Source: Jackrogersella multiformis
Taxonomy: Eukaryota > Ascomycota > Sordariomycetes > Xylariales > Hypoxylaceae
Assembly (NCBI GenBank): GCA_902806575.1
Contig: CADCXD010000005.1
Coordinates: 2,604,001 to 2,668,000 of the forward strand
DNA length: 64,000 nucleotides
Direction: 5' to 3'
Shown: in pieces, positions 10,341-21,846 of the stretch
Numbering within the stretch: position 1 is the first letter of the stretch
Layout: each line of letters opens with the position of its first letter
Notes under the pieces: model-generated
Seen by the model: only the letters and a program-made list of their open reading frames with translations
The model's database searches: none
What the model was told of the DNA's origin: nothing
Translations under genes and position numbers: made by a program

Positions 10341-11874
10341 ATGTCTTCTAAGATCCCAGATATTGTAAGACGAATAGCTAGGTATTATATATTAAAAGCG
10401 ATAACCCCGGCTTACAAAGCTCCTAGGTGAAACATCGCGTCAGCGAGAAGGCGAAGAAGACCTTAGATATTGTCGCCAAATTTGTAGAGGAGGAATGCAT
10501 ACCGTGAGCTACAAAGCCCCTAACTTACTTAGGTATCACGAGCATTACTGACCGTCCATCCAATTATGCAGAGCAGACCCTGTTCTCGAAGCCCAGATCG
10601 GCGAAGGTTCCTCACGATGGGACAACCACCCTCCTATCATCGAAGACTTGAAGGTAAAAGCGAAACAATTGGGGCTGTGGAATATGTTCTTCCCTAAGGG
10701 TCATTATAAGGAATCACCGGGCTACACGAACCTGGAATATGGTTTAATGGCTGAATGGCTGGGCAAGTCAAGGTCAGCATCCGAAGCTACCAACTGCGCA
10801 GCCCCGGACACGGGAAATATGGAGGTTCTGGCCAAGTACGGGAACGACGCTCAAAAGGCTCAGTGGCTGAAACCGTTGATGGACGGCGAGATCAGGTCCG
10901 CCTTTCTCATGACCGAGCCGGACGTTGCCTCGTCCGATGCGACAAATATCCAGCTTAGCATAAAGAAAGACGGAAACGATTATGTCCTGAATGGCTCTGT
11001 AGGTTCTCCCCCCTTGAATACTTATATATTTTTCGCTAACATCCCTAAGAAATGGTGGTCAAGCGGTGCCGGCGATCCACGATGTAAGATATACATCGTC
11101 ATGGGTAAGACGGACTCAGCCCACAAAGACCCCTACCAGCAGCAGTCCGTCATCCTCGTCCCTGCTGGCACAGAGGGCATCACTATCCACCGCATGCTCA
11201 GCGTATATGGATATGACGACGCGCCACACGGCCACGGTCATATATCCTTCGACAATGTTCGAGTCCCAGCAAGCAACTTGGTCCTTGGCGAGGGCCGAGG
11301 CTTCGAGATCATCCAAGGCCGGCTAGGACCGGGTCGTATTCACCACGCTATGCGTAGTATCGGCGCTGCTGAGCGTGCGCTCGAGTGGATGCTAATGAGG
11401 ATCAATGACCCCAAGAAGACCCCCTTCGGAAAGCAGTTGAGAGAACATGGCGTGATCCTCGAATGGGTCGCCAAGTCGCGTATAGAAATCGACGCGGCAC
11501 GACTGATCGTTCTTAACGCCGCCGTGAGGATGGACGACCTAGGCCCGAAGGCAACGCTGAAAGAAATCGCCCAAGCAAAGGTCCTCGTCCCGCAGACGGC
11601 CTTGACCGTCATCGACCGCGCCGTCCAGGCGTTCGGCGGAGCCGGTGTCAGCCAGGACACACCACTCGCGAACATGTGGGCCCAAATCCGAACACTCCGA
11701 CTAGCCGACGGCCCAGACGAGGTTCATCTACAACAAATGGGCCGCAATGAGAACAAAAAGGGCAAAGAGGTCACGCAGAAGATCCACTGGCAGAACGAGA
11801 AAACGGAGCAGTTACTGAAACAGCACAAGGTGAAGCTTTTCCAACCTGGGACGAACATCAAGCCTCGGTTATAG
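10341..11874 (+). CDS. Acyl-CoA dehydrogenase, ACAD10/11-like
   Basis: This FAD enzyme catalyses the first, alpha-beta dehydrogenation step of fatty acyl-CoA oxidation. Proposed exons are 10341-10364, 10427-10503, 10572-10998 and 11050-11874, giving 450 residues. Family signatures include the FAD-contact stretch AFLMTEPDVASSDATN, KWWSSGAGDPRCKIYIVMGK, and the C-terminal AVQAFGGAGVSQDTPL and RLADGPDEVH. The third intron (51 nt) is a multiple of three and has no stop, so the frame also reads through it. Splicing it out restores the family sequence NGSKWWSSG, and GCTAAC just before the acceptor is a good branch site. The last three residues, PRL, resemble a weak peroxisomal PTS1. Peroxisomal location is an inference. 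Confidence 0.9.
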
Positions 11875-12503
11875 GATAAATGTAGGCAGAATGAGATATC
11901 ATCTTCATCCCTTTTGGGTTGTCTGTATATACTTCGTAAGATTAGCTTAATCAATTATCAACAACACGACTGAGCTCAGCATGGTAGAATAGTAAGTTTC
12001 TGATTTGTAAATCCCGAAATCTGTTCACAGCCAACATATCCGGGAATGAGCTCAAAAAGCTTGCGAAAGCTGTGTAGTTGACCTTTTCCGTAGCCATGAT
12101 TGCAGTACCTAGGTAGAGTAGAGAGAAAGATGTGAGTTCGTGCTCTTGCTCGAATATCTAGGATGTCAAAACATGGCACAACAATAGGTATCGAGTGGAC
12201 GAGGGAGGTAGTTTTTCTTTCAACTTCTAGATCCTAGACTTTCACCTACCCTAGGTTGGTATCTCATATATCATATTTCGCTAGGTGATAGGACGAGAAT
12301 GAGATGAGTACTTAGCAAGGGAGTTGGTAAGGGGGCAGCTCAGCCGCACTTGTAGCCGCCTTCTTCCTCTTAACAATTACAACATTTTTTCTCGATGGGT
12401 GATATATACCGTGGCCGCTCCTATCTCTGAGGCTAGAATTGTCTATTCAAATAAAACTATACTCATAGACTGAGCTGTGCCAAATTGCTGGCGAGATCTT
12501 ACT
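11875..12503. other. Intergenic, acyl-CoA dehydrogenase to HeLo-like/retropepsin gene
   Basis: This 630-bp spacer carries a TACCTAGGTA copy at about 12106-12115 and another CCTAGG near 12250. No gene is seen. Confidence 0.5.
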
Positions 12504-13864
12504 ATGTCCGCCTTCGAATTAACCGGCCTCATGTTGGGAGCGCTACATTTGATAATCGCTACATTGGACCAATACGCAATACTAAGACCATATCTTGTGC
12601 CAGTCGAAGACGAAATTAGATATCTGCTAGTTCTCTTCCAAGAAGAATCTGAAGTCTTATTACATAAAGCATTGCCAGAGTCAGAAATTCGCGAACTTCT
12701 ATCGGATCCTGCAAGCGCCAAGTGGCAAAACAGAGAAATCGAAACAGTCCTGAGGCAATGGTTTAGCGATGATAAATATGGTTCATTAACAGATGAACTT
12801 ACGGGACTATTTGAGAGTCTGTTCCTTGGAGAGGTCGCTGCAACATACCTTACAGTTGGTATTTAATCGGTTCATCTCTCAACCTGCTCTAAGAAGGGCG
12901 ACTACTATAGTCACAAACCGTGAAAATCTACATAATATCGATGGACGGAAGAAGAATTTGGGGGATCTTGATTCAATTTCTCGATCGAAAACCGATGGAA
13001 CCCCCGTAGAAATACCCGTGGATTATTGCGGGCAAGCACGAATATGAATAAAACTGCTGACAAACTCTAAGAGATGCGACAGGTGGCTCAGAATGTGGAG
13101 GATATCGTAACTGGCGCGGATGGCATCACGCCAGACGCCAACAATGATGCTCGAAGCGTTTATAGTGTGGAGTCTGAAGTAAGTTGTGGCTAAAGCTCCA
13201 GTCCAGATATCGCTAACAAATCAATAATAAGGCCCAAAACGAAGGGCCAGGCCTTAGTTATTTGTCGTTATCGCTAGAAGCGGTCAATGAACCGAAAAGC
13301 AACATCAAGGAATATGCCTTGCTCGACACCGGCGCCACAGCCTGCGCGATTTCGATCAGTGTAGCTCTCCGACTAAACCTGAGCATCCAGGAGACCAGTG
13401 AGACAGTAGTCAAAACCGCTGTGCTAAATCAGGAATTGCCTGTAGGAGGTCAAGCCTACTTGAATCTACGGTGGAGAGATAATGAAAGGAAGCGGTTCGG
13501 CACAAGGATGTGGGTTTTCGTTGTGTACGGGCTAACCCATTCGATGCTTCTATCACACGACTTCACGAGAAACCACCCAGAAGTATGGAGTATCGCTAAG
13601 ACAGTCATCAATCTTCCGAAACAGCTAAACCTCGTATGGTTTAAGAGGCTCAGAGACAAACAAAAGAAAGCAGAAGACGAGTACCGGAATAGGCGCTTAC
13701 AGAACAATACAGCCAAAGCTAATGCTGAGAGACAGGAACGTCTTGACGGACTGGATCGGTTATTTGAAAATGTTATGCAGGGCACAACGGCCGGGTCATC
13801 AACTGCCTCCACATCCGGTTTCTCATCTGGGTCAATCGCAGGTTCGAGGTTCAGCTCATCATAA
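12504..13864 (+). CDS. HeLo-like N-terminal domain joined to retropepsin-like protease domain
   Basis: Proposed exons are 12504-12858, 13072-13178 and 13232-13864, giving 364 residues. The start MSAFELTGLMLGALHLIIAT resembles the hydrophobic first helix of fungal HeLo/DUF7580-type N-terminal domains. The third exon holds a retropepsin-like domain with active-site DTGA in ALLDTGATACAIS and a second element, MLLSHDFTRNHPEVWS, resembling the gypsy protease end. A charged helix (KRLRDKQKKAEDEYRNRR) and a Ser/Gly-rich tail follow. The second intron is clear. The first (213 nt, donor GTATTT, branch CTGAC, acceptor CTAAG) keeps phase but is less certain. Without it the region would be two genes or a broken one. 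Function is unknown; the protease domain probably derives from a retroelement. Confidence 0.5.
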
Positions 13865-16153
13865 TGTCTACTGTATATTCGCGCCTTATCGAAGCGTAGT
13901 GACGAATAATCCGAAACTAGGAATATCTGGATCAGCACTGCAATGTCACAAGCCCAGTAGGCTTAATGTTAGGATGGTGCTAGGGGGTAACAGCAGTTCG
14001 GTTGATAAAGACTTAGCTCCTTCTCCTTATATTCTTCTCCTCTTCCTCCGTTTTGCTGTGGGCGACTAGTCTCTATCATAAAATATGAGCATTGAATCTC
14101 CATTTAGGTAGCAAGGGATGTACAGTGGTGTCTTGGAGGAAGCGAATAGGTTGAAGGGACGATTGTATACAAAAGTGAACAGAACCCATTACATGAAATT
14201 CGTTGCTCTCCAACTCTAGGGAACCGTCCCTATGAAAGATAGAAGCTGATGTGTTCTCAGGCTCTTCTGTATACTTGCGTCGTTTAATGTATGTCGGCCT
14301 CAAACTAGGTCCAAGTTCCTTCTTCTTAGATATCACCATATTTTACCCACGTTCTTGATAGTCTGTATCTTTCGTAACTCTTTGTTCAATCTTATAATGT
14401 AGAGAACTTTGATGTCACTATTGTTTATACGTGGTTCGACTTAATTTACCCCTTTCTTCGGCCGATGATGTCCTTCTGTCTAGGAAGTTGTCACGGCCGT
14501 CCCCCATCAGACGCCAAGCGCCTAATCTTGAGTGATGTAGCATCTACCTAGGTTACTAGATACCTGGAGTCGCTGCAGAAAGGTTACTAAAGAAGTTAGC
14601 TAATGCTACAGAAAGCAAGAATAAACAATGGGTGACCAAGAACAAGGCTTACCTTCACGTGCTCATTGAGTCCATTGAAAATCCCTCGAGTCCTTCTGGA
14701 TGTAGGATCCAGTTCGACACAACAATTTAGTGTCTTAGATGGAATTGTTGAATTGTAAAGATAGCGAGTATCCAAAAAGGAGAAGTTGTTCGCCTCTTGC
14801 AATAATGTTCTGATAGGGCGGACTCGCTGAGGAGTTCGAATTAACCCTATCCTTTCATCTTGGTACAACTAATCCCCTCTTCACCGGACAGTGGCTACCA
14901 TCTGTCCTAGGTGAAGCACAGTTGAGCATAAATGCTGATGGCCTCGTATGTTGACCATGCTGATGGTAATCTCACTGCAAACGTTAGCTTATATGATGCG
15001 TCTAACATAATGATTCTGTCCTCTTCTGGGTCGGAATCGTCAACTGATATGTAAAACGTACCTTTGGAGCCCCAGGGACAGGATCATGTCGAGGTAGGGA
15101 TGTAAGGGCTGAATGGTGTACGAACTGAAGTAGGGATGACGATGATGAAGACACCTTTGTAAATATATGCACGGGATCATGCATATAGAGACCGGGATCG
15201 ACTTGGATTGTCGTGTTGGCAAGATATCTATGCCAGTCAAGCTTGGCTAGGAGGGTTGTTGATTTGACGAGGATGATGCAAGGACATCACGTAGGTAGCT
15301 AGCTAGGCTGCTAGGTAGGTAGATCTGAAACCAAAAGAGTGAGTCATAGAACAAGGACTCTAGAAGAGGGGTGGGAATGCTTCGTTGCTAGGATAATGAA
15401 TTCGAATGATTTGGCGTGAAGAGTTGTTGATGGGGATGTTGTTTGGAATAGCTGTGGGGGCCTAAATATTACCACCCCACCAGTACCTAGGTACTATTAG
15501 GCTAGGTACCTACCTACCTAGGTAGGTAGGTATGTACATCATAAAAATGTTGCACCACACTACGGGGAGCTTAAACGTCCTGTTTATGTGGGGTAACTAC
15601 ACTAAAATACACTAGGTACTAGCACTGGCTACACGTGCTAGTACTAACCTTAGGGATTTCGGCACGCTGCAACCACTATAGAAAGTACCAAAGTAGCCTA
15701 ACGGCATAGCAACTACCCGCTAAAGGTTGGGAACAGGGTTTAGCGTGCGAATCCGTCACCGGGTCAACCAGCATAAGCTACTTATACATGGTATTTTCTT
15801 TCCTGTCCTGCACATCGACTTACATTTCCCTCTCAACGACATAAAAATACTCCACACATCACTCTTAGTTGATCTCTTCACATGCACAATAAAGAAGACC
15901 TTTTGTCGCATACATTGGATAGACCAAGCTTGCATCTCCAGAGTTCATTCTCACTCAATTGCAAATACCGTCTTCAATATTCACTTCTACAACATTGAGT
16001 CCTGTCCATCTCATCGTCCACTTGCTCGACCACCATACAACTATCTTGTCCTGCATCCTTTTAGCCCATCCTTCGGCACGCCTACCCTTACGGTCCTCAT
16101 TGTCTTGCAACACAAAACTTAGTTAGTTCGACAAAATCTTTCATCTCGACACA
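13865..16153. other. Gene-free interval with palindromic repeat cluster
   Basis: This 2.3-kb interval has only short random frames. A dense ACCTAGGT/TAGGTAGG cluster lies at about 15481-15537, with further copies near 14545 and 15297-15320. The last 300 bp before the Spo12-like gene are C/T-rich, as expected for a fungal promoter and 5' leader. Confidence 0.5.
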
Positions 16154-16742
16154 ATGGGTTCCCCTCTGTCTGAGAAGGACGCCAATGCCCCCGTCCAGAC
16201 CCAGGATGCTGGAGCTGCTGCCGCCAACAACGGCAAGCCGACCGGAGCCAAGACCTTGGAATACCATCGTCAGATGCTGCAATCGAAGATGGCCGAAGAG
16301 AAGTACTGTGCCAATGCCACCTTCACCAGCTCCATCAACACCAACACTATCAGCACTATCAACATCACTAGCACCGACGTGGCTCCTACTGCTAAGAACC
16401 CCAAGAGTCACTTCCTTGCTAACGTTGGCGCTCCCTGTGCTACTAGACAACAGCAGTACATCTCCCCGTCCGATACCATCATGAGTCCTTGCACTGCCAA
16501 GTTGACCGCTCTGAAGGGCCGAGTTGCCAGCCGGTAAGTTTCCTATTATCAGACCTTTCCCTTGTCATATTACAAGCTTGTTTATATTAATTCCTTTCTC
16601 TCTATATAGTGCGAAGCCGAAGTCCCTCTTCGCTCAGACGTCTGCTAAGAAGTTCGACGGCAACGACGTCTTCGGCTCCAAGAGCACCTCGTCCGAGGAG
16701 AAGTCTCGACAGCCAGAGGATGATTCCCGACCGAGCAACTAG
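16154..16742 (+). CDS. Spo12-like cell-cycle protein
   Basis: Spo12-family proteins act in mitotic exit (the FEAR network in yeast). Exons 16154-16533 and 16610-16742 are joined across a 76-nt intron, giving 170 residues. The conserved Spo12 block spans the splice: YISPSDTIMSPCTAKL, a basic segment, then AKPKSLFAQ. The N-terminal half is low complexity (Ala, Thr, Asn) and holds GAKTLEYHRQML. The protein is small and basic, likely nuclear or nucleolar. The phospho-sites expected in the family (Ser-Pro in SPSD and SPCT) are present. It converges with the DRG1 gene, with about 300 bp between them. Confidence 0.75.
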
Positions 16743-17041
16743 CTGCACGCTGTTGCTGCTACCCTGGTATCCTCGGTTTCCTGGACGGTGTTATGGATTC
16801 TTCTCTTCCGGCGAACAGGTTCTCTTGCGTTATGAAGGCACAGTGACCTTTGCAATGGCGTTGGTGGAAGGGGACTCAAGGGTCATGGTGAATAGGGTAC
16901 CATCCTCGGGATGAAATCACACGACGGCATGCATGCTTTGGTAAATAGGCATCATGGATGATTCACGATAATAAATCTGCTTTATTTTCCTTTAGATGCT
17001 CTTGAGAGCTACCGTGACATCCCATATGATTGACTTTGCTA

Positions 17042-18556
17042 CTATGCCTTGTATCCGCTAACTACGTAGACTACGTCCTCGTCCGCCACGACATGTCCCA
17101 GGCCAACCCTCTGTGGGATATGCCTAGCACTCGCTCCCCAGACTAAGGCATACTTGTAAGTGTCCTTTAGAGTCCGGTGGATTCGGTCGCAGACATCCTC
17201 GATGGTAGCGTTGCTCCGCACGATCAATGCCTCGTGGAACTCAGGGTCCACGCCTTTCCTCTTCGTGTAAATTCTAATCAGCTGCAGTTCCTTCCAGCAC
17301 CGATCTACCACATCTTGGATGCCTAGGTCCAGCTCGCAACTCATGACGACGGTCTGCGGCTCGCGCGCTAGCTTGTCTAGGAAATCGAGCGAGACGCTGT
17401 CGATCTTGTTGTAGACGTACAGGCACTTGATGTACTTGCGATGATCTTTCATGATGATGTCAATCAGGTCGTCTACCGTTGCTTCGTCATCTCGAACTAG
17501 GACATCGCAGTTCAGCATCTTGTAATCGCGCAAGATGTTGAACACCATCTTCTCGTCTATGTTTTTTGGTGGCGACTGGAAGGTGATCTTCATGCCGCCA
17601 GCCTTCTTGACTTTCAGATAGATGTTCCTGGTTCAAGTTAGTCTCCTGAATTAAGGGGGTAGGAGTCATCCTATTCCGCGGGAACCAGGGCACAGGTCTT
17701 AACACTCCCTGATGAGCATCATCCCTTTGCACCAACAGGGTGTCCCTAGACAGCGTTTGGACCCCCTACCCGGGTTTTTGTGGGATATTCAGCTTACGGT
17801 GGCTCCCTATTCAGCCGGATGCCGACAGATTCCAGCTCGGCCTCCAGCAGAGCTCTCTGTTCCGCCCTCTTTGTTGCATCGAGGACCATGAGGATGAGAT
17901 CACTCGTCTTAGCAGCCGAGATGACCTGCCGCCCTCTGCCTTTGCCTTCCGCGGCACCCTCGATGATACCAGGCAGATCGAGCAGCTGGATTTCCGCGCC
18001 GCCGTACTCAAGCACGCCGGGAATGGCAGTCAGGGTAGTGAAGGCATACGAAGCAACCTCGGATTTCGTCTTAGTCACCTTAGATAAAAATGTCGATTTG
18101 CCGACGGACGGGAACCCGACAAGCGCTATTCGCGCGTCGCCACTCTTACTAACGTCGAAACCGGCGCCACCTCCTCCACCAGCACCGGGACCAGGCTCCA
18201 GGAGTTGCGCTCGTAAACGTGCGAGTTTTCTACACAAGTTAAAAGGTTAGACGAGTTCTCCATTGTGCTCGAATAAGAACCGTACCCCTTCAGAAGTCCG
18301 AGATGATATTCTGTAATCAAAATCAGTATTACGTTTTTCTCACTAGTTATAAGGAGTCTCACCAGTCGCCTTATTCTCTATACGCCGAACAGAGAGTTAG
18401 AACATTGACCATCCGACAAAATCGATTACGCAAACTTACTCTGCGTCCTCTTCATCTCATCCTCAATCCTAGATATGATAAGTATATATGAAAAATTACT
18501 ACCGAGAAGGGGCAGCACAAAACTCACTCCTTGATCTTTTCCGTAATATTCACCAT
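17042..18556 (-). CDS. RBG1: Developmentally regulated GTP-binding protein DRG1 / Rbg1
   Basis: DRG1 is a translation-associated GTPase that works with a DFRP partner on ribosomes. Six exons were joined: 18528-18556, 18440-18468, 18363-18377, 18286-18310, 17798-18229 and 17042-17627. They total 371 residues, the usual family length. The first 33 residues rebuild MVNITEKIKEIEDEMKRTQK followed by NKATEYHLGLLKGKLARLR. G1 is GFPSVGKS, G3 is DLPGI and G4 is NKID, and the C-terminal TGS domain ends in VADEDVVYVV. Four introns fall within the first 100 coding bases, and exon 3 is only 15 nt. The last intron is 170 nt. Confidence 0.95.
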
Positions 18557-19599
18557 CTTGACGACTTCAACTTAACTTATCTCAGCTCCGGGGTTTCAAT
18601 CGGCGCACTCTGGGCGCGAATCTTGAGGCCGTCCACTAACGATGTCGAAATTCTAAGTCAGGTGTGTCTAATATTACGAAGTTTAACCACAGAATAGAAA
18701 TAAAAGAGGCTTCTATTCTTTTTCTCTGAATATGGCAGGAGCTAAATTTGCTAGGCGATATTTGATTTCAACTAACGAACCTTAAAAAGAACGACTCTGC
18801 AAGTCCCTGTCGAGTCTTATTACCCCACTATCCCATTATTCCACTTTTTAGAAGGCAGAATTTCGACGTGGGGTTTATCCATAGACTATTTCCTCCTTTA
18901 CCGCTTTCCTAATTGGGTCGCCAAGTACACCTCATACGCCGTTTCTACGTCTTAGGATTCTTTACCTTCACGAATGCTTTCCTCCTTTCCATTCTTCTTA
19001 CCGCCACTATTAATGCCGGTTTTCTCGTGAATTGCCCGCTAATATCTAACCTATCTTATTGACCTAGAGGGATCAGTAGGAACACGAAGTGGTGATATTG
19101 ACGCCTTGTTCGTCCTAGAACGAAGGTCGGTAGACTATAGGTACCTAGGTAGGCATTGTTCGACGAATATTCACGGCGTCAGCAAGTTTAGCTAACACTG
19201 CATATAATAATATTGGTCTCGAACCATTTACCACAAGTTAAGCGGTGATTTGACTACATAAGATTCTGCTCAATGCAAGACTCATTTTATTAACAGTTTA
19301 TGGGGTATGAACGATGTTCAAAACCCGAGGGTTATATCTTCCCTCTTCAGCTCTCTTCAAGATGACTATCTGAAGATGACTCAGTCGCGATCCTTTGGTC
19401 TAAGCTACCTAGGTTACACAAGATGCCATATCTGGCTACGACCGTTGACTTTGTTGGCCATTCATAGAAAAAAGTAAAACGCAAGCAAAATATCCCCAAA
19501 GCCATGGGTCGCGAACGCCATTTTATGCAATAGTTTCTTATAAAAAAACATCGGAGCAAGAGAGGGTGAGAACCGGGAAGTGTTCTCTCTAGTTTATCA
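18557..19599. other. Intergenic between DRG1 and the aspartate/glutamate carrier
   Basis: This is about 1.0 kb upstream of DRG1 and downstream of the carrier. ACCTAGGT copies lie near 19139-19150 and 19407. No gene or RNA is recognised. Confidence 0.5.
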
Positions 19600-21846
19600 T
19601 TAGTCTTTTCCACCACCAAGGAACTTAGGCAACGTTTTCCAGGTCTGGTGCTCTGGAAGCTTGACACGGCCGAAGTCCTCATCAAGATCAAGAATCATCT
19701 TCAGGGCATTTCGGCTGCGAGCGTGGGGCGAGGCTACATCTTTCTCCTTGATCGTATCGACGACGTCCGCGACGCCAGTGTGAACCTGCTCTTGCTTTGA
19801 CTTGCCAGGGAAAGGCAAGACGCTCTGAAGAACTTCGTATGCCGCAAGTGTGAAGCCGAACTGAGGGGATGATCGAAGAATACGAGCTGGGCCACCCTTG
19901 AAAAAGGCTCGGAACCCTTCTTCCTTCATAATCGTTTTCGCCGCATGTCGTAGACCGGTGTAGTTCGTATCACCCTTACGTGCTTCGACCTGCAACCGTG
20001 TCTTGATCACATCACACGGAGTGGTTAAATAGGCGGCAGGCATGCCGGCTATGGCACCGGCTGTGAGAAGCTGGAGAATTCCTAGCTTCTTGGTTTTTGA
20101 TTCTCCGAAGAGGTCCCTCTTGAGGTGGTTGTACGTGGGGAAATAGATTGCCGAGAAAGGAACGTCGCGAAGTAGGCACGCTGAGGCGCCCTTATAGAGG
20201 CCCGCCAGACCCAAGTTCTTAACAATCCACATAGCAGAGCGCTTCTGGGCACCTTCGGTAGCTTTTGCAACTTCTCCCTGAACCTGCAGTCGAATCTTGA
20301 CAATCTCAAGAGGATTGGTAAAGACCTACAAGTATGAAATTAGCAAACCCCGATATACAATCTTCGAGAAAAAGCAATCAGATGATAAACTCACAACTTG
20401 GCAAGCACCAGCACTACCACCGGCTAATATTTCGTATTCCAACGGAATGCTGCCTGTCTTGTGGTCCGTAAAGAAGCCGCGGACAAAGTCATTCACCGTA
20501 AGCTTGATAGCTTTTTCCGGGGCAACGCCAACCAGCTGAGGCAAGACTCCAGAGTACAGACCGCGAGCTCCCTCGTTCGCGATTACCTTCCTGAAACAAT
20601 CGACCGAGTTCTTGTAAAGTCGCTGTCCCGGGTCGGCACCACGCTGGTTCTGTATTCGCGTCTTCACTAAGTCGATAGGATACACCATGAATGCACCAAA
20701 TGCACCAGCCCCGCTCCCCAACACAAAGTTATAAGCAGACTCAAGAGCTCGCAGGAAGAAACTTTGCGCAGTAGTCTTACCCTTCACGGAACCCTGGCGT
20801 TGTTCGGATTCTTCCGAGGCACCACGGTATCTCCATGAAGGATCAAGGACCTTAGCAAAGTCCGTTAGACTTAGTCGGCCTGATGGTTCGTCCAAGCTAG
20901 CGAAGTGGAACAGAATGTCTGCTTCCATCGGTGTGAACAGAGAGAATCGGGTGACCTTGGCGGCCTCATTCAGGAACTCGGTTCTTGTGATCTTTCCGTC
21001 GGTGCTCTTCTGGCAAGCCTTACGGATAATAAGCTCCACCAAGTCCATCTCCATTATCATATTCTGGAAGGCTCGGACGTTGGCATATGAAATCCTACTG
21101 CTGGTAGATATGTTACAGAGTGAGGTAAGGTTGTCTAGGAGGTGATCCGAGAGTTTGTGCTTGGCCGTCTCAAGGATAATTCGGGCAAAATCCTCGGGCT
21201 CGATGTACCCATCGCGATCCTTGTCGAAGCGCTGAAACGCCTGTCGAATTCGCTCTCCTTGAAGACCACGGAGCATCTGCGAAAACTCGGGATAGGACAG
21301 GGTATGTCTCTTGTACTTGTCACCAATGTAAAGCTTCGCCCACTCACAGTCCCAGTCAAAGGGAATACTATCAGGTCCCTTGTTGCGCTCATAAAGTTGT
21401 CTGAAGTCATCGTACTTGACAATTCCAATACGGCCAACATCGAAGAGACGGAATGCGATCTCGTATTCGGCGTCAGGTTTCATCAAGAGGTTCTCAAAAG
21501 CTGCCCAGTCACCAATGGTTATCCTGCCAGCGCCTCGACGGTCGGCTACGCGGAAAAGGAGGCCGTACTGGTCACGGCTAATCTTGTGCTACAGAGAACG
21601 ATTATAAGTTAGCGACAATATTTTCCTCGGCAGCTGGTATGCAAATCGAGAGCTTACGTAGTCTTCATTAGGCGGCGCGATAGCCTCGATGAATTCCTCG
21701 GGTCCCATGTACAGCTCTCCTGACTGTTCATCCTTCCTTGCATTGTTCAAGAACGATGCGCGATGGGAAGAAGACAAGTTGGACGGCTCCGAGGAGCCGA
21801 GGAGGCTCTCCTTGACGGCCGCCTTCACAGTTGTAGAGGTCGACAT
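19600..21846 (-). CDS. Mitochondrial Ca2+-regulated aspartate/glutamate carrier (Aralar/AGC1-like)
   Basis: This inner-membrane antiporter exports aspartate for glutamate plus a proton and feeds the malate-aspartate shuttle. Exons 21658-21846, 20395-21588 and 19600-20325, with 69-nt introns, give 702 residues. The N-terminal half holds EF-hand units, the clearest being FDKDRDGYIEPEDFARIIL. The C-terminal half carries three Solcar repeats with signatures PIDLVKTRIQNQR, NPLEIVKIRLQVQ and TPCDVIKTRLQVEAR. The N-terminal EF-hand half plus carrier half is the AGC layout, unlike the shorter ATP-Mg/Pi carriers. The C-terminal tail ends TWKTLPKFLGGGKD. Confidence 0.93.

Noticed and set aside
17487..17735. 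82-residue minus-strand frame overlapping the DRG1 splice
   Set aside because: It reads intron and out-of-frame exon sequence of the DRG1 gene.
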